From: Jilunia laotingensis
Lineage (GTDB): Bacteria; Bacteroidota; Bacteroidia; Bacteroidales; Bacteroidaceae
Length of the DNA stretch: 64,000 nt
Assembly: GCF_014385165.1 (NCBI RefSeq)
Contig: NZ_JACRTF010000001.1
Location: forward strand, 2,976,001-3,040,000
Direction of reading: 5' to 3'
Below, in pieces: positions 28,415 to 37,785 of the stretch; position 1 is the stretch's first letter, and each line of letters starts with the position of its first letter. The position numbers were made by a program, and so were the translations under genes. Under the pieces are notes generated by a model, which saw only the letters and a list, made by a program, of their open reading frames with translations, was not told the origin of the DNA and searched no databases.

Positions 28415-29866
28415 TTAAAATAAGGGCCAGTCGGGGTTTTCGACATGAGCTTGTTCCATGATGATTTTCAACTCTTTTACTATTTCAGGATATTTTACGA
28501 GTACATTATGCCGTTCCGAAGGATCCGATGCCAGATTGTATAATTCATAATAAGGTTTATCTCCACGTATATTCATATGAACCAGTTTCCAGTCTCCTTT
28601 TCTTACCGCTTGCCGACCATTTAATTCTTGAAATTCAAAATACAGATATTCATGCTCTTTTTGTCCTTTCCGACTTTCAAGAAGAGGGAGTAGGCTGATT
28701 CCATCCATCTTTTTTATATCGGCCTTGGGATTAAGTACCTCTTCAAACGTGGGCATTACATCCCAAAAAGAACACATGAAATTAGTTTCGGAATTTGTTG
28801 AGACATGTCCCGGCCATGCAATAATCATGGGTACTCTTATTCCGCCTTCGTATAAGTCGCGTTTATATCCTCGCCAGATGCTGTTACTATTGAAAAAGTC
28901 CGGATCGGCTCCCCCTTCCATGTGAGGGCCATTGTCGCTGCTGAAAATTATAATTGTATTATCATAAAGTCCTTTTTCTTTTAGTTTCTGAACAATTTGC
29001 CCTACATAAACGTCCAGACGGTAAATCATTGCAGCAAAAGTAGCATGTGGATAAAATTGAGTGCAATAACCACCTTTTCGGAAAGCGCGATTTCCGGGCT
29101 CTTCCCCTTTATATGGTTTTTCGGGGAATTTTCCACGGAATTTTTTAATGATACTGTCTTCCGGTACGATAAGTTCAGCATGAGGAATGATTGTCGGATA
29201 AAATAGAAAAAAGGGTACGTCGTTATCTTGTTTGTCGAGAAAATCTATTGCTTTTGAATGGATGAGGTCTTGTGAGTAAGTTCCCTTTCCGTATTCCACT
29301 TCCAATACATTGTCTTTTAATTCGATACGTTTGTCATTTTCCCATAAATGATCCGGATAATAACTATGTGCCAATAATTGGCAATTATATCCAAAGAAAT
29401 GATCTACTCCCTGTTTGTTGGGATCTCCTGTTGAACCAACAAAACCAAGTCCCCATTTTCCGAATACTCCGGTAATATATCCTGCATTTTTGAATAGCTG
29501 GAAAATAGTGCGGGAATCGGCAGGTAAAGGATATTGTCCTTCCGGTTGCAGTTCTTGGTTACCTCTGATAGCTGTATGACCACTGTGTGTGCCCGTAATG
29601 AGGCAAGAGCGTGAAGGGGCACTAACAGTTGTTCCCGAGTAACATTGGGTGAAACGTATTCCATTTTGTGCCAACTGGTCGATATGGGGTGTTTCGAATT
29701 TCTCTTGTCCATAGCAACTCAAGTCGCCAAACCCGAGATCATCTGCGAGTATGAATACAACGTTCGGTTTTTTATTTTCCTGTATTTTTTTCTTTTGTGC
29801 CGAGACTGGCTGTAAACCGGTAATTGCAATTAAGAAAGCACCACCAATGGTCAGTTGTTGTTTCAT
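28415..29866 (-). CDS. Exported sulfatase, S1 family, Ser-type (483 aa)
   Basis: Removes sulfate esters from glycans. A signal peptide (about 1-23) is followed by the alkaline-phosphatase fold with metal residues in VVFILADDLGFGDLSCYG. The formylglycine site is TVSAPSRSCLITG, in which Ser82 is the residue to be matured by an anaerobic sulfatase-maturating enzyme (none is encoded here). Further conserved parts are GVFGKWGLG and IIFSSDNGPH. The subfamily (galactose- or GlcNAc-type specificity) is not resolved by eye. Candidate regulator boxes at 29924-29962 sit just upstream of its -7 element. Confidence 0.9.
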   Translation of the reverse strand: MKQQLTIGGAFLIAITGLQPVSAQKKKIQENKKPNVVFILADDLGFGDLSCYGQEKFETPHIDQLAQNGIRFTQCYSGTTVSAPSRSCLITGTHSGHTAIRGNQELQPEGQYPLPADSRTIFQLFKNAGYITGVFGKWGLGFVGSTGDPNKQGVDHFFGYNCQLLAHSYYPDHLWENDKRIELKDNVLEVEYGKGTYSQDLIHSKAIDFLDKQDNDVPFFLFYPTIIPHAELIVPEDSIIKKFRGKFPEKPYKGEEPGNRAFRKGGYCTQFYPHATFAAMIYRLDVYVGQIVQKLKEKGLYDNTIIIFSSDNGPHMEGGADPDFFNSNSIWRGYKRDLYEGGIRVPMIIAWPGHVSTNSETNFMCSFWDVMPTFEEVLNPKADIKKMDGISLLPLLESRKGQKEHEYLYFEFQELNGRQAVRKGDWKLVHMNIRGDKPYYELYNLASDPSERHNVLVKYPEIVKELKIIMEQAHVENPDWPLF

Positions 29867-29894
29867 CAGATTAAATTTTTTAGTTTCCTGTGCG

Positions 29895-29902
29895 CAAAGT
29901 TA
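29895..29902 (-). promoter_or_regulatory. -7 element of the sulfatase gene
   Basis: TAACTTTG on the minus strand, 29 bp before the ATG. No clear -33 TTTG is seen, which would fit an activator-dependent promoter. Confidence 0.55.
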
Positions 29903-29923
29903 TAAAAATAATGTAGGTCAGGC

Positions 29924-29962
29924 TTCCAATATTGTCTAATTGTACTTCCATTTTTAGCCATA
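29924..29962 (+). promoter_or_regulatory. Two candidate HTCS-binding boxes upstream of the sulfatase
   Basis: TTCCAATATTGTCTAAT (29924-29940) and TTCCATTTTTAGCCATA (29946-29962) match the box TTCCATTTTTGTCTAAA at 14 and about 13 of 17 positions, 22 bp apart. They begin about 22 bp upstream of the sulfatase -7 element. Binding by the neighbouring HTCS is an inference. Confidence 0.45.
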
Positions 29963-30533
29963 TTTTGATTTTCAAATGAAAATGGCCAGATTAGGGTATA
30001 TTATTATTGATTCTTATTTTTTGTAGTTCTAATTTATGATAAATATTTTCATTAAACACTATTTGGCGCATAAATGAAAATGTAACTATTGAAATAACGG
30101 TATATAGCCTTATTTACAGTGTGAACCCTTACTGATATAGATTATTATAGGTACTATTATATAGTTGTTTGTATGTTAATGCTTTACTAAACTTTTCATC
30201 TGATTTTATTTATCACTTTTTATCCCGCGTAAATAAAGTATTTTAAGTCTGTGTTAAATAGGTATTTTTCTACATTAAGATAATATACTTTTATGGTGTA
30301 TAGTACCGTATTCTTGCAAAGAATTTATGTTAATCAGAAAATCCCGTTAAAGACGTTAAGAACGAGAGTTGAACAAAAGTAGGAAGAAAAGATAAATGAA
30401 TCCGAATTGTCAAGTAGAATCATTCCTTTTGTGAGAAATATTTTCGTAACCAATCTAATAAGAAATCCTAATTTTAGTTGAGTCATAAATAGCAATTACA
30501 GTCGTATTGTAATTCACAAAATCAATATAGTCT

Positions 30534-30597
30534 TTCCATTTTTGTTTATTTAGCTTCCACTTTTGTCTAAACATGCCTGTTTTAGACAAAAATGGAA
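30534..30597. promoter_or_regulatory. Three-copy 17-bp box, candidate HTCS operator of the PUL operon
   Basis: TTCCATTTTTGTTTATT (30534-30550) and TTCCACTTTTGTCTAAA (30555-30571) are direct repeats exactly 21 bp apart, about two helical turns. A third copy, TTCCATTTTTGTCTAAA, lies on the minus strand at 30581-30597 and forms a 17-bp palindrome with the second (one mismatch, 9-nt loop). The cluster ends 43 bp before the -7 element. Confidence 0.6.
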
Positions 30598-30640
30598 CAA
30601 TAATTGACGAATTATGAACATCAATTTATTTTTGATAACG

Positions 30641-30648
30641 TATGTTTG
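30641..30648 (+). promoter_or_regulatory. -7 element of the PUL operon
   Basis: TATGTTTG fits TAnnTTTG and gives a leader of about 100 nt before the ATG at 30757. No TTTG is found at -33, as expected for an activator-dependent promoter. Confidence 0.55.
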
Positions 30649-30756
30649 CAGCATCAAAAATCTTTTTACAATTCTAATCTAATCAGATAGATATTATAAA
30701 TGATTATTGATACGATTTATTAATAACATTATTTATTAACTTTAATTTTTATTATT

Positions 30757-31812
30757 ATGAAAGGAAGAATTCTACTCTTGTCTTCAATTTCAATGTTATT
30801 TGCAATGGGGGCTATGGCTCAAGATTATGCACCTGCTAACTGGAAGTTTAGTAAAATGGAAAAAGGCAGTGCAGAAGGTATCTTTATTCGTGAAATGGCA
30901 TCTTCAAAATGGAACTGTAGCGCACCTTTCCGTTTAGGGGATAATTTGGATGGATCAGTTGGTCTGGCTTGTGCCGTAGGTGGCGATGTTGCAGGGCCGG
31001 CCTCTGATAAGTATGAAGGTATGACGGATGATGATAAAGCTGTTTTCGAAGAATTCTACAAGGCATGTCAGATTGTTGACGGTGGAGTTTTGGGGAATAT
31101 ATTCTGCTATCAGGGAAATACTTCTACTGGTACTGATTCAAGAGCAGTAAAAAATACCAAATCGATGCCTAACTCTACACTGTTTTGGTTGTCAAACACT
31201 GATATTCCGTTAGGAAACAATTATCGTCTTTCTGTAAGTTTCCGCGTGATAGCTGATGCTGCTGAGAAAATGAAGTTGACTTTGGCTACTTCTTCTTATG
31301 ATGGTATTGATCAAGGTACTGGATTAGCTAATGACGGTTATCGTGAATTTGAATTGCCTTTCTATACTGAATTTAATGATTATTGGTCTACTGCGAAAAT
31401 GGATATCACAATTAAAGATAATACAGATCCTAACTATAAGGAGTTGCCACTTGTGATGAAAATGTGGTTAGGTAATGGTATTGAATCTGGTATTGTTTTA
31501 TTCCGTGATTTCAAATTGGAGAAAATAGATGCTATTGATAATGAATATGTTCCTGGAAAAATTGTAGATGAAGATTGGGATGATACTCCAACAGGAATTA
31601 GCTATACAGAGAAAGACAATCAGGCTGTTGTATGGGCTAAAGATGGTCAAATCACAGTGGTTGATGCTGCATCTCCTGTTTCAGTATATTCTATTTCAGG
31701 ACAATTGGTGGCATTTAAAGCTCCTATGTCTAATGTTACTACTATCCCGGTATCCGAAAAGGGAGTTTACGTTGTTAAGGTTGGTAACAGTTGCCGTAAA
31801 GTAGTCTTATAA
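30757..31812 (+). CDS. Unrecognised exported protein heading the PUL, with sorting-tail domain (351 aa)
   Basis: I do not recognise this family. A signal peptide (about 1-21, cut after AMA) precedes a Trp/Phe-rich beta region of about 240 residues with strands such as LFWLSNTDIPLGNNYRLSVS, consistent with a jelly-roll or carbohydrate-binding fold (inference). The C-terminus, starting near VYSISGQLVAF and ending EKGVYVVKVGNSCRKVVL, resembles a Por-secretion tail. It is the first gene after the operator and is followed by its own strong terminator before the GH18 gene. It may therefore be made in excess over the rest. A surface glycan-binding role is a reasonable guess without direct support. 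Confidence 0.7.
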   Translation: MKGRILLLSSISMLFAMGAMAQDYAPANWKFSKMEKGSAEGIFIREMASSKWNCSAPFRLGDNLDGSVGLACAVGGDVAGPASDKYEGMTDDDKAVFEEFYKACQIVDGGVLGNIFCYQGNTSTGTDSRAVKNTKSMPNSTLFWLSNTDIPLGNNYRLSVSFRVIADAAEKMKLTLATSSYDGIDQGTGLANDGYREFELPFYTEFNDYWSTAKMDITIKDNTDPNYKELPLVMKMWLGNGIESGIVLFRDFKLEKIDAIDNEYVPGKIVDEDWDDTPTGISYTEKDNQAVVWAKDGQITVVDAASPVSVYSISGQLVAFKAPMSNVTTIPVSEKGVYVVKVGNSCRKVVL

Positions 31813-31826
31813 TTTAAAAATATAAG

Positions 31827-31874
31827 GAAACGAATCTTTTTGTTCTTCAAGGAGCAAAGATTCGTTTCTTTTTG
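31827..31874 (+). terminator. Internal terminator/attenuator between the leader gene and GH18
   Basis: Perfect 13-bp arms GAAACGAATCTTT and AAAGATTCGTTTC with a 16-nt loop, then a T-rich run. No promoter is obvious between it and the GH18 gene at 31906, so partial read-through is the likely source of downstream mRNA. Confidence 0.8.
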
Positions 31875-31905
31875 TTAACCGTCTTGTAACTAAAAACAAA
31901 AAAAT

Positions 31906-34470
31906 ATGGTATTGAAGAAAGTAATGCTGGCATGCCTGATAGGATGCTCGTTAAACTCCTTTGCACAAACAGTCAATTATGCTATCAGTAATGATGGTGC
32001 AGGCTATGTAAAAACATCAGTGATTCAAGAATTGAATGGCTTTTCTGAAGCTACCGTTCAAATGTGGATAAAACCAACTACTTGGGTAAATGGCGCTCAA
32101 TTGTTTAATCTGGATAATTTTAGTTTGGAATTGGGTGACAATCAATCGTTGGTTATAAAATCCGGTTCTGCTTCAGTAACATGTTCAGCAGGGATTGCTC
32201 TGAACGCTTGGGCGCAAATAACGGTGGTTTATAATAATGGTGATGTAAAATGCTATATAAATAATGAACCGAAAGATGTGACCGGCTCTCTTTCTGCCAC
32301 ATTGCCCAATGCCATAAATCCTTGTTATATCGGAAAGAATTTCAAGGGAGAAATTGATGAAATCCGTGTATGGAAAAAGGCATTAGAACAGACTGATTTT
32401 TATTGGAATAACACACTGAACAAGTTTAATCCAAATTATGATAACTTGGTTTCTTACTGGAAATGCGATCAGGACCAATGTGAGAATTTAGTTGATTATC
32501 GTTTTGCACATCATGGTATATTTGATGGCGGAGTGCGTCGGGTAGCCGTAGAAGATAATGCTGTTATGCGTTACCGGGTTGTCACAGGATATACCAACTT
32601 GATGCGTTTCACGGACCGTCCGAATATCAACAAGGATATGTTTCTGATGACTAATGATTTGATATTGCTTTCTGCCAAAGTTCAAAAAGATGGTAGCTTA
32701 TTTCCCGAATATCCTGATAATTCAGGTGTTCCAACCAACGTTTCTTATCTTGAAGAATTTGGCGGTCATAAAGGTGTAATGGCTTTTCACGGAACTGGTT
32801 CTAAATTGGTTTCGGAAGATGGTAGAGCGCCATTCGATCCGACAGCACGTTTTGGATATGGAACTCCTAATAACGCAACGGTCGCAGGTTGGGTGTATAT
32901 CGATAACTGGGTTGAAAATGCAGAAATTTTCTCTAATTATGCAGATGCAGATAATTGCTTAGTTCTGAAATTAGGAAAAGAAGCTGATAAAGAGATTGTC
33001 GTAGATTTTTGTGGAACAATCGGAACTCTTAAAAATCAGGTTGAAGTAGGAAAATGGCATTATATAAGTGTCACTTTTAAACCTTCCGTTGGTGAGATCA
33101 CAGGACGTCGTTTCAATCCTATTTATATTAGTGTGGATTATAAATTGCATGATAGAATCTCCACAAAGACAGTTGAAATTAGTGGTAAAGATATGACTAT
33201 TACTGCTGTTCCGGCTTTGCAGAACAGTACTATTGTTTTAGGTAATAATTTTGATGGGAAACTTGATGAAGTAATGGTTTGGGGGACAGACCGTTCGGGA
33301 TCTGCGCAAAGCGATGCGGAAAATGGCTATCAATGGAATGTAGGTAACTGGAATAATATTTTTCTAAATGCTTACTGGAAAGGAGATGATCCGGATAATA
33401 TCGGTAAAGATTCTCAGAGCTACGTAGGAATGATTGAATTCATTCGCAATTATTATGCCGGACATCGCGGTATGAAGATACGTATGGGTATTATCTATCC
33501 GGACGGTGAAAACTGGAAATACGGTGTATTGAATAAAGAAGAATATGTTAATAATCTGATTAATGATTCAAAGAAATTGCTTGAGAAATGCGATGGTTTG
33601 GATGTCGATTTGGAGTGGATGTATAGTTCTTCAGATTGGACGATATATAATAAAGTAGTAAAACGTCTTATTGATGAAGTGATGGCCGGGAAAAATAAGA
33701 CATTCACCTGTTCATTGCATAAAGTTTCATATAATGGTTTCTCTAAAGACTTGATGAAGGATGTTGATTATTTTACTTTCCAGTTGTATGGCCCTAATAA
33801 AGAGACTTATTACTGGGACTATTATCCGGAAGCTTATAATTGGTTTACCGGTTATGGATTCCCGAACGATAAAATACTTTTGTCATATGGTATTTTGTTG
33901 GTGAATAACGGTGAAGAGGGATACAAAGATTTGTTTGAAAAGTATGGAATGGATGACAGTAATTTCGATCCCGACAGGAATTCATGGGATTGTAGCGGAA
34001 CTACCAAATATTTTAATGGTGTGAATCAGACGAAACGCAAACAAGAATTTATTATAGAAAAGGATTGTCGCGGAACCATGTATTTCGACATGGGTAATGA
34101 CCAGCCTGTCAGTGATTATAAGAGCCTTATCCGCGCTCAGAATGATATTTTGGCATCCAATGTGGATACATTGATAACTAAAGTAAATTTAAATCCTTCC
34201 AGTATAGAAAAAATAGAAAAAGCTGATCGGAATGAACTATTTTCATTTTATGTTAATCCGGCTAACGAACTTGTATTGACTCTGTTTAGTGAAGAAAATG
34301 CGGGGAAAGCTACTTCTGAAATCTGTGCAATGGATGGAAAGGTATTGATGCATAATCATTTGGATACTCAATTGAATGTGATTCCATTGTCAAAATTAAG
34401 CAAAGGAATTTATCTGATACAAGTGTATACGGATAAAGCAAATTACACCAAAAAATTACATGTTAATTAA
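31906..34470 (+). CDS. LamG-containing GH18 glycoside hydrolase, probable endo-beta-N-acetylglucosaminidase (854 aa)
   Basis: A signal peptide (about 1-20) is followed by two LamG/concanavalin-like domains, at about 30-170 (EATVQMWIKPTTWVNGAQLF, IDEIRVWKKAL) and about 300-460 (ATVAGWVYIDNWVENAEIFS, LDEVMVWGTD). The GH18 barrel begins at about residue 480. The complete DxxDxDxE motif is DGLDVDLEW (Asp563 to Glu570, Glu the acid). GH18 enzymes in PULs of this type cleave the chitobiose core of N-glycans; chitinase-like activity is the alternative. The last 80 residues form a tail-like beta domain (SKGIYLIQVYTDKANYTKKL). The barrel is compact. It is 12 bp before susC. Confidence 0.88.
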   Translation: MVLKKVMLACLIGCSLNSFAQTVNYAISNDGAGYVKTSVIQELNGFSEATVQMWIKPTTWVNGAQLFNLDNFSLELGDNQSLVIKSGSASVTCSAGIALNAWAQITVVYNNGDVKCYINNEPKDVTGSLSATLPNAINPCYIGKNFKGEIDEIRVWKKALEQTDFYWNNTLNKFNPNYDNLVSYWKCDQDQCENLVDYRFAHHGIFDGGVRRVAVEDNAVMRYRVVTGYTNLMRFTDRPNINKDMFLMTNDLILLSAKVQKDGSLFPEYPDNSGVPTNVSYLEEFGGHKGVMAFHGTGSKLVSEDGRAPFDPTARFGYGTPNNATVAGWVYIDNWVENAEIFSNYADADNCLVLKLGKEADKEIVVDFCGTIGTLKNQVEVGKWHYISVTFKPSVGEITGRRFNPIYISVDYKLHDRISTKTVEISGKDMTITAVPALQNSTIVLGNNFDGKLDEVMVWGTDRSGSAQSDAENGYQWNVGNWNNIFLNAYWKGDDPDNIGKDSQSYVGMIEFIRNYYAGHRGMKIRMGIIYPDGENWKYGVLNKEEYVNNLINDSKKLLEKCDGLDVDLEWMYSSSDWTIYNKVVKRLIDEVMAGKNKTFTCSLHKVSYNGFSKDLMKDVDYFTFQLYGPNKETYYWDYYPEAYNWFTGYGFPNDKILLSYGILLVNNGEEGYKDLFEKYGMDDSNFDPDRNSWDCSGTTKYFNGVNQTKRKQEFIIEKDCRGTMYFDMGNDQPVSDYKSLIRAQNDILASNVDTLITKVNLNPSSIEKIEKADRNELFSFYVNPANELVLTLFSEENAGKATSEICAMDGKVLMHNHLDTQLNVIPLSKLSKGIYLIQVYTDKANYTKKLHVN

Positions 34471-34482
34471 ATCTTAAGTATT

Positions 34483-37400
34483 ATGGAAAAGAAGACAAAA
34501 ATGCGTGTCTGGGCATTCTTCTGTATGCTACTTTTTCCTGCTTTGACTTTTGCCCAAATAATGGTCAAAGGTACAATTAAAGGGGAAGATGGCTATGGAA
34601 TGCCGGGAGCTAACGTTTCGGTAAAAGGTGAAACAACGGGGACTATTGCCGATTTAGATGGCAACTACAGTATCTCGGTACCTTCTGAGAAATCTGTACT
34701 GGTTTTTAGTTTCATCGGTATGGCTAAACAGGAGATAACGGTTGGCAAACAACGGGTTATCGATGTAGTGTTGAAAGATGATTCTGAAATGCTGGACGAA
34801 GTAGTTGTGGTAGGTTACGGTACGATGAAAAAAAGAGATCTGACGGGAGCTGTTTCTTCTTATCGTCCTGATGACAAGGAAGCAGGAAAAATAGCTTCCA
34901 TCGATAATATGTTGCAAGGTAAGATTGCCGGGCTTTCGGTAGGTGCTTCAGTTGATGCACCGGGTGCAGCTTCTTCTGTGACTATTCGTGGTGCAAACTC
35001 TTTGCGTGGTGATAACCAACCGTTGTATGTCATTGATAATATCCCTCAAGCATCTGCCGGTGAGTTTGCAAATTCCGGTAATGATGGTACGTTCACAATT
35101 GCCACAAATGCGTTGAGTTCATTGAATCCCGCTGATATTGAAAGTATAGAAGTTTTGAAAGATGCTTCAGCTACTGCAATTTATGGTTCTCGTGGAGCAA
35201 ATGGTGTGATTTTGATTACTACTAAAAAGGGAAAGTCCGGTAAGGCTTCTGTTAGTGTTTCCGCCAACTTCACAGTGGCTAATGCTGCTAAATTATTGGA
35301 CATGATGGATCTGAATCAATATGCACAATATCGTTTAGTATATGGTGGCGGTTATATGAAAGATGAAAATGGTGCGTGGAATACATGGAAGCAGAACGAT
35401 AAGACTGGAGAGATGGAATGGAATGATAAATTTCAATTCTTCATTCAGGATGGTGGTGTGTATAGAAAAAATGGTGAAAACTCTAAGTTAAAAGAGAAGT
35501 GGACTTTACTGAGTCCTATTGATTGGCAGAAAGAGATATATAGCAGTGCTTTGTCTCAAAACTATTCGATCACTGTAAACGGAGGCTCTGATAAAACTAC
35601 TTATTTTGCTTCTGCTTCTTACAAAGATATAGAAGGATTGGTGAAAGGCACCGGATTGAAACAAGGTGACTTCCGTTTGAATCTGAATTCCGAACTTTCC
35701 AAAACGGTAAAATTGGCCATCTCTTTGAATGGTTCTATTAAAGAGAATGACATGATGTCCGGTGGTAATACTACAGGAGGAGCAACTGGGTCCATATCTA
35801 ATGTTGCTTTGTATAGTGCCCCTTATGTGAAATCGGAAGAAGAAATGGAGCTGACTACTCCTAATTTGGCAGACCGTGCCACTGTTTGGACATGGGTAGA
35901 TGATTATGATGATAAAACAACAGAAAAAACGTTCCGTGGGTCGTTGGATCTGACATGGAATATTTTTAAGTTTCTCTCCTATAACCTTCGTGCCGGTGGT
36001 AATATTGCTATCCAAGATCGTGACCGTTGGTTTAATATCACATTGTATACTGGTTCTACCCAGAACGGGTACATTACTCAATCGGATTTTAACCGTAGTA
36101 ACTACTCGGTGGAAAATGTACTGCAGTTTAATCACTCTGTGAAGAATATATTGGATATTAATGCAACAGCCGGTGTTACTTATGATGATTATCGTTCTTT
36201 AAATACTTTGGTGGTTGGTAATGATTTTCAGATTTATGATTTCCGTTCCAATGGTATGCACATGGCCGGTAATGTGGAATATAAACAACCGATACAACGT
36301 GATTATCAGTTGCTTTCCGCTTTGGCTCGTGTTAACTTAAGCTTTCTGGAAGGAAGATATTTAGTGACTGCTTCTATTCGTGGAGATGGTTCCAGTAAAT
36401 TTAAAAAGGGAAATCGTTGGGCTTACTTCCCGGCAGCTACTATTGCTTGGCGTCTGGAACAGGAACAGTTTATGAAAGGTATTGAATGGCTCGATCAGTT
36501 GAAGCTACGTGCCGGATATGGTGAAACGGGTTCACAATCTATTGATCCGTATAGCACTTTCTCCAGTTATGGAACTCAATTTACGAATACTCCTCAAGGT
36601 GCTGAAAAACCGGCACAGGGAGCTACCGGAGACGGAAATAAGTTGATTGGCCTTGTTGTCGACAAAATGGAAAATGATGCTTTGAAATGGGAACGTACCG
36701 TTTCATACAATGTGGGAGTCGATTTTTCTTTTTTCAAAGATCGCCTTGGAGGTACGGTTGACCTTTATACAAAGAAGACCAAGGATTTGTTGATCCAGCG
36801 GGAACTTCCACCTTCAACGGGTTATAAGTCGATGACAATCAATCAAGGTAGCTTGCGTAATAAAGGTATCGAAGTCAGTTTGCATGGAGATATTATCCGT
36901 ACTAAAGATTTCACCTGGTCGCTTTCAGGTAATATTGCTTTCAATGATCCTAAGATTTTGGATTTCGGACTACCTGAAGAGGAATGGGGAACTGGACAAT
37001 TCTGGAAAGCTTATATGGGTAACTCCATTGGAGACCATTTTGGATCTGCTAATATTTTCATTGCAGGAAAGGCTCCGGGCTTATTCTATGGTTATCAAAC
37101 GGATGGTATTATTCAAGAAAATGATCCTTATATTGATGACATAAATGCAACAAAATCGATCGGAACCGTAAAACCTGGAAACTTAAAGTTTGTAGATCAG
37201 AATGGAGACGGTGCTATTGATGAAAAAGACCGCGTGATTTTGGGTAATCCGAATCCTGACTTTACTTATGGATTCCAGACTAATTTTTCTTGGAAAGATT
37301 TATCTTTTTCTATGGCATTTACCGGTGTGCATGGCAATGATATTCTTAATACGAATGCACGTTATTTTATCTTGCCATCTAATTCTACCAGTATGGTTTA

Positions 37401-37770
37401 CAAAAGCTCATTTGAGAAAATGTGGAGAGTGGACAATCCTTGGATTGGAGAATATAGGGGCAATGAAATGCCTTCACCAAGTTCGGTTACTCCTAAAGTA
37501 GTGATGGATAAATATATAGAAGACGGAAGCTACCTTCGTTGTTCGGATATTACACTGGGATATAATCTACCGAAGAATCTGGTATCAAAAATCGGGTTTA
37601 GGAACATAGGTGTATATGCATCGGTAAAAAATGCATTCCTGATTACCGGTTATTCCGGTTATGATCCTGAAGTGAATAGTTTTGCTTTTGACGGAACTCG
37701 TCCAGGCATCGATATGAGTTCTTATCCACATACCCGTTCCTATATTTTTGGTATTAATGTTTCATTCTAA
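34483..37770 (+). CDS. SusC-like TonB-dependent outer membrane transporter (1095 aa)
   Basis: Imports glycan fragments across the outer membrane with its SusD partner, powered by TonB. A signal peptide (about 1-24) precedes a carboxypeptidase-D-like domain (VKGTIKGEDGYGMPGANVSV), the TonB-box region (LDEVVVVGYG, about residue 105), the plug (ISNMLQGKIAGL-type segment DNMLQGKIAGLSVGA, then VTIRGANSLRG, VLKDASATAIYGSRGANGVI) and a 22-strand barrel ending in INVSF. The length is normal. It lies 12 bp after GH18 and 15 bp before susD. Confidence 0.95.
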   Translation: MEKKTKMRVWAFFCMLLFPALTFAQIMVKGTIKGEDGYGMPGANVSVKGETTGTIADLDGNYSISVPSEKSVLVFSFIGMAKQEITVGKQRVIDVVLKDDSEMLDEVVVVGYGTMKKRDLTGAVSSYRPDDKEAGKIASIDNMLQGKIAGLSVGASVDAPGAASSVTIRGANSLRGDNQPLYVIDNIPQASAGEFANSGNDGTFTIATNALSSLNPADIESIEVLKDASATAIYGSRGANGVILITTKKGKSGKASVSVSANFTVANAAKLLDMMDLNQYAQYRLVYGGGYMKDENGAWNTWKQNDKTGEMEWNDKFQFFIQDGGVYRKNGENSKLKEKWTLLSPIDWQKEIYSSALSQNYSITVNGGSDKTTYFASASYKDIEGLVKGTGLKQGDFRLNLNSELSKTVKLAISLNGSIKENDMMSGGNTTGGATGSISNVALYSAPYVKSEEEMELTTPNLADRATVWTWVDDYDDKTTEKTFRGSLDLTWNIFKFLSYNLRAGGNIAIQDRDRWFNITLYTGSTQNGYITQSDFNRSNYSVENVLQFNHSVKNILDINATAGVTYDDYRSLNTLVVGNDFQIYDFRSNGMHMAGNVEYKQPIQRDYQLLSALARVNLSFLEGRYLVTASIRGDGSSKFKKGNRWAYFPAATIAWRLEQEQFMKGIEWLDQLKLRAGYGETGSQSIDPYSTFSSYGTQFTNTPQGAEKPAQGATGDGNKLIGLVVDKMENDALKWERTVSYNVGVDFSFFKDRLGGTVDLYTKKTKDLLIQRELPPSTGYKSMTINQGSLRNKGIEVSLHGDIIRTKDFTWSLSGNIAFNDPKILDFGLPEEEWGTGQFWKAYMGNSIGDHFGSANIFIAGKAPGLFYGYQTDGIIQENDPYIDDINATKSIGTVKPGNLKFVDQNGDGAIDEKDRVILGNPNPDFTYGFQTNFSWKDLSFSMAFTGVHGNDILNTNARYFILPSNSTSMVYKSSFEKMWRVDNPWIGEYRGNEMPSPSSVTPKVVMDKYIEDGSYLRCSDITLGYNLPKNLVSKIGFRNIGVYASVKNAFLITGYSGYDPEVNSFAFDGTRPGIDMSSYPHTRSYIFGINVSF

Positions 37771-37785
37771 TAGTATGGTTTGATT

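Larger units (their letters stand above)
29867..30756. other. Long AT-rich control region between the sulfatase and the PUL operon
   Basis: No gene is recognised in these 890 bp. They contain the sulfatase promoter and boxes at one end, the three 17-bp boxes at 30534-30597 and the operon -7 element at 30641-30648 at the other, and a featureless AT-rich middle. Confidence 0.6.
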
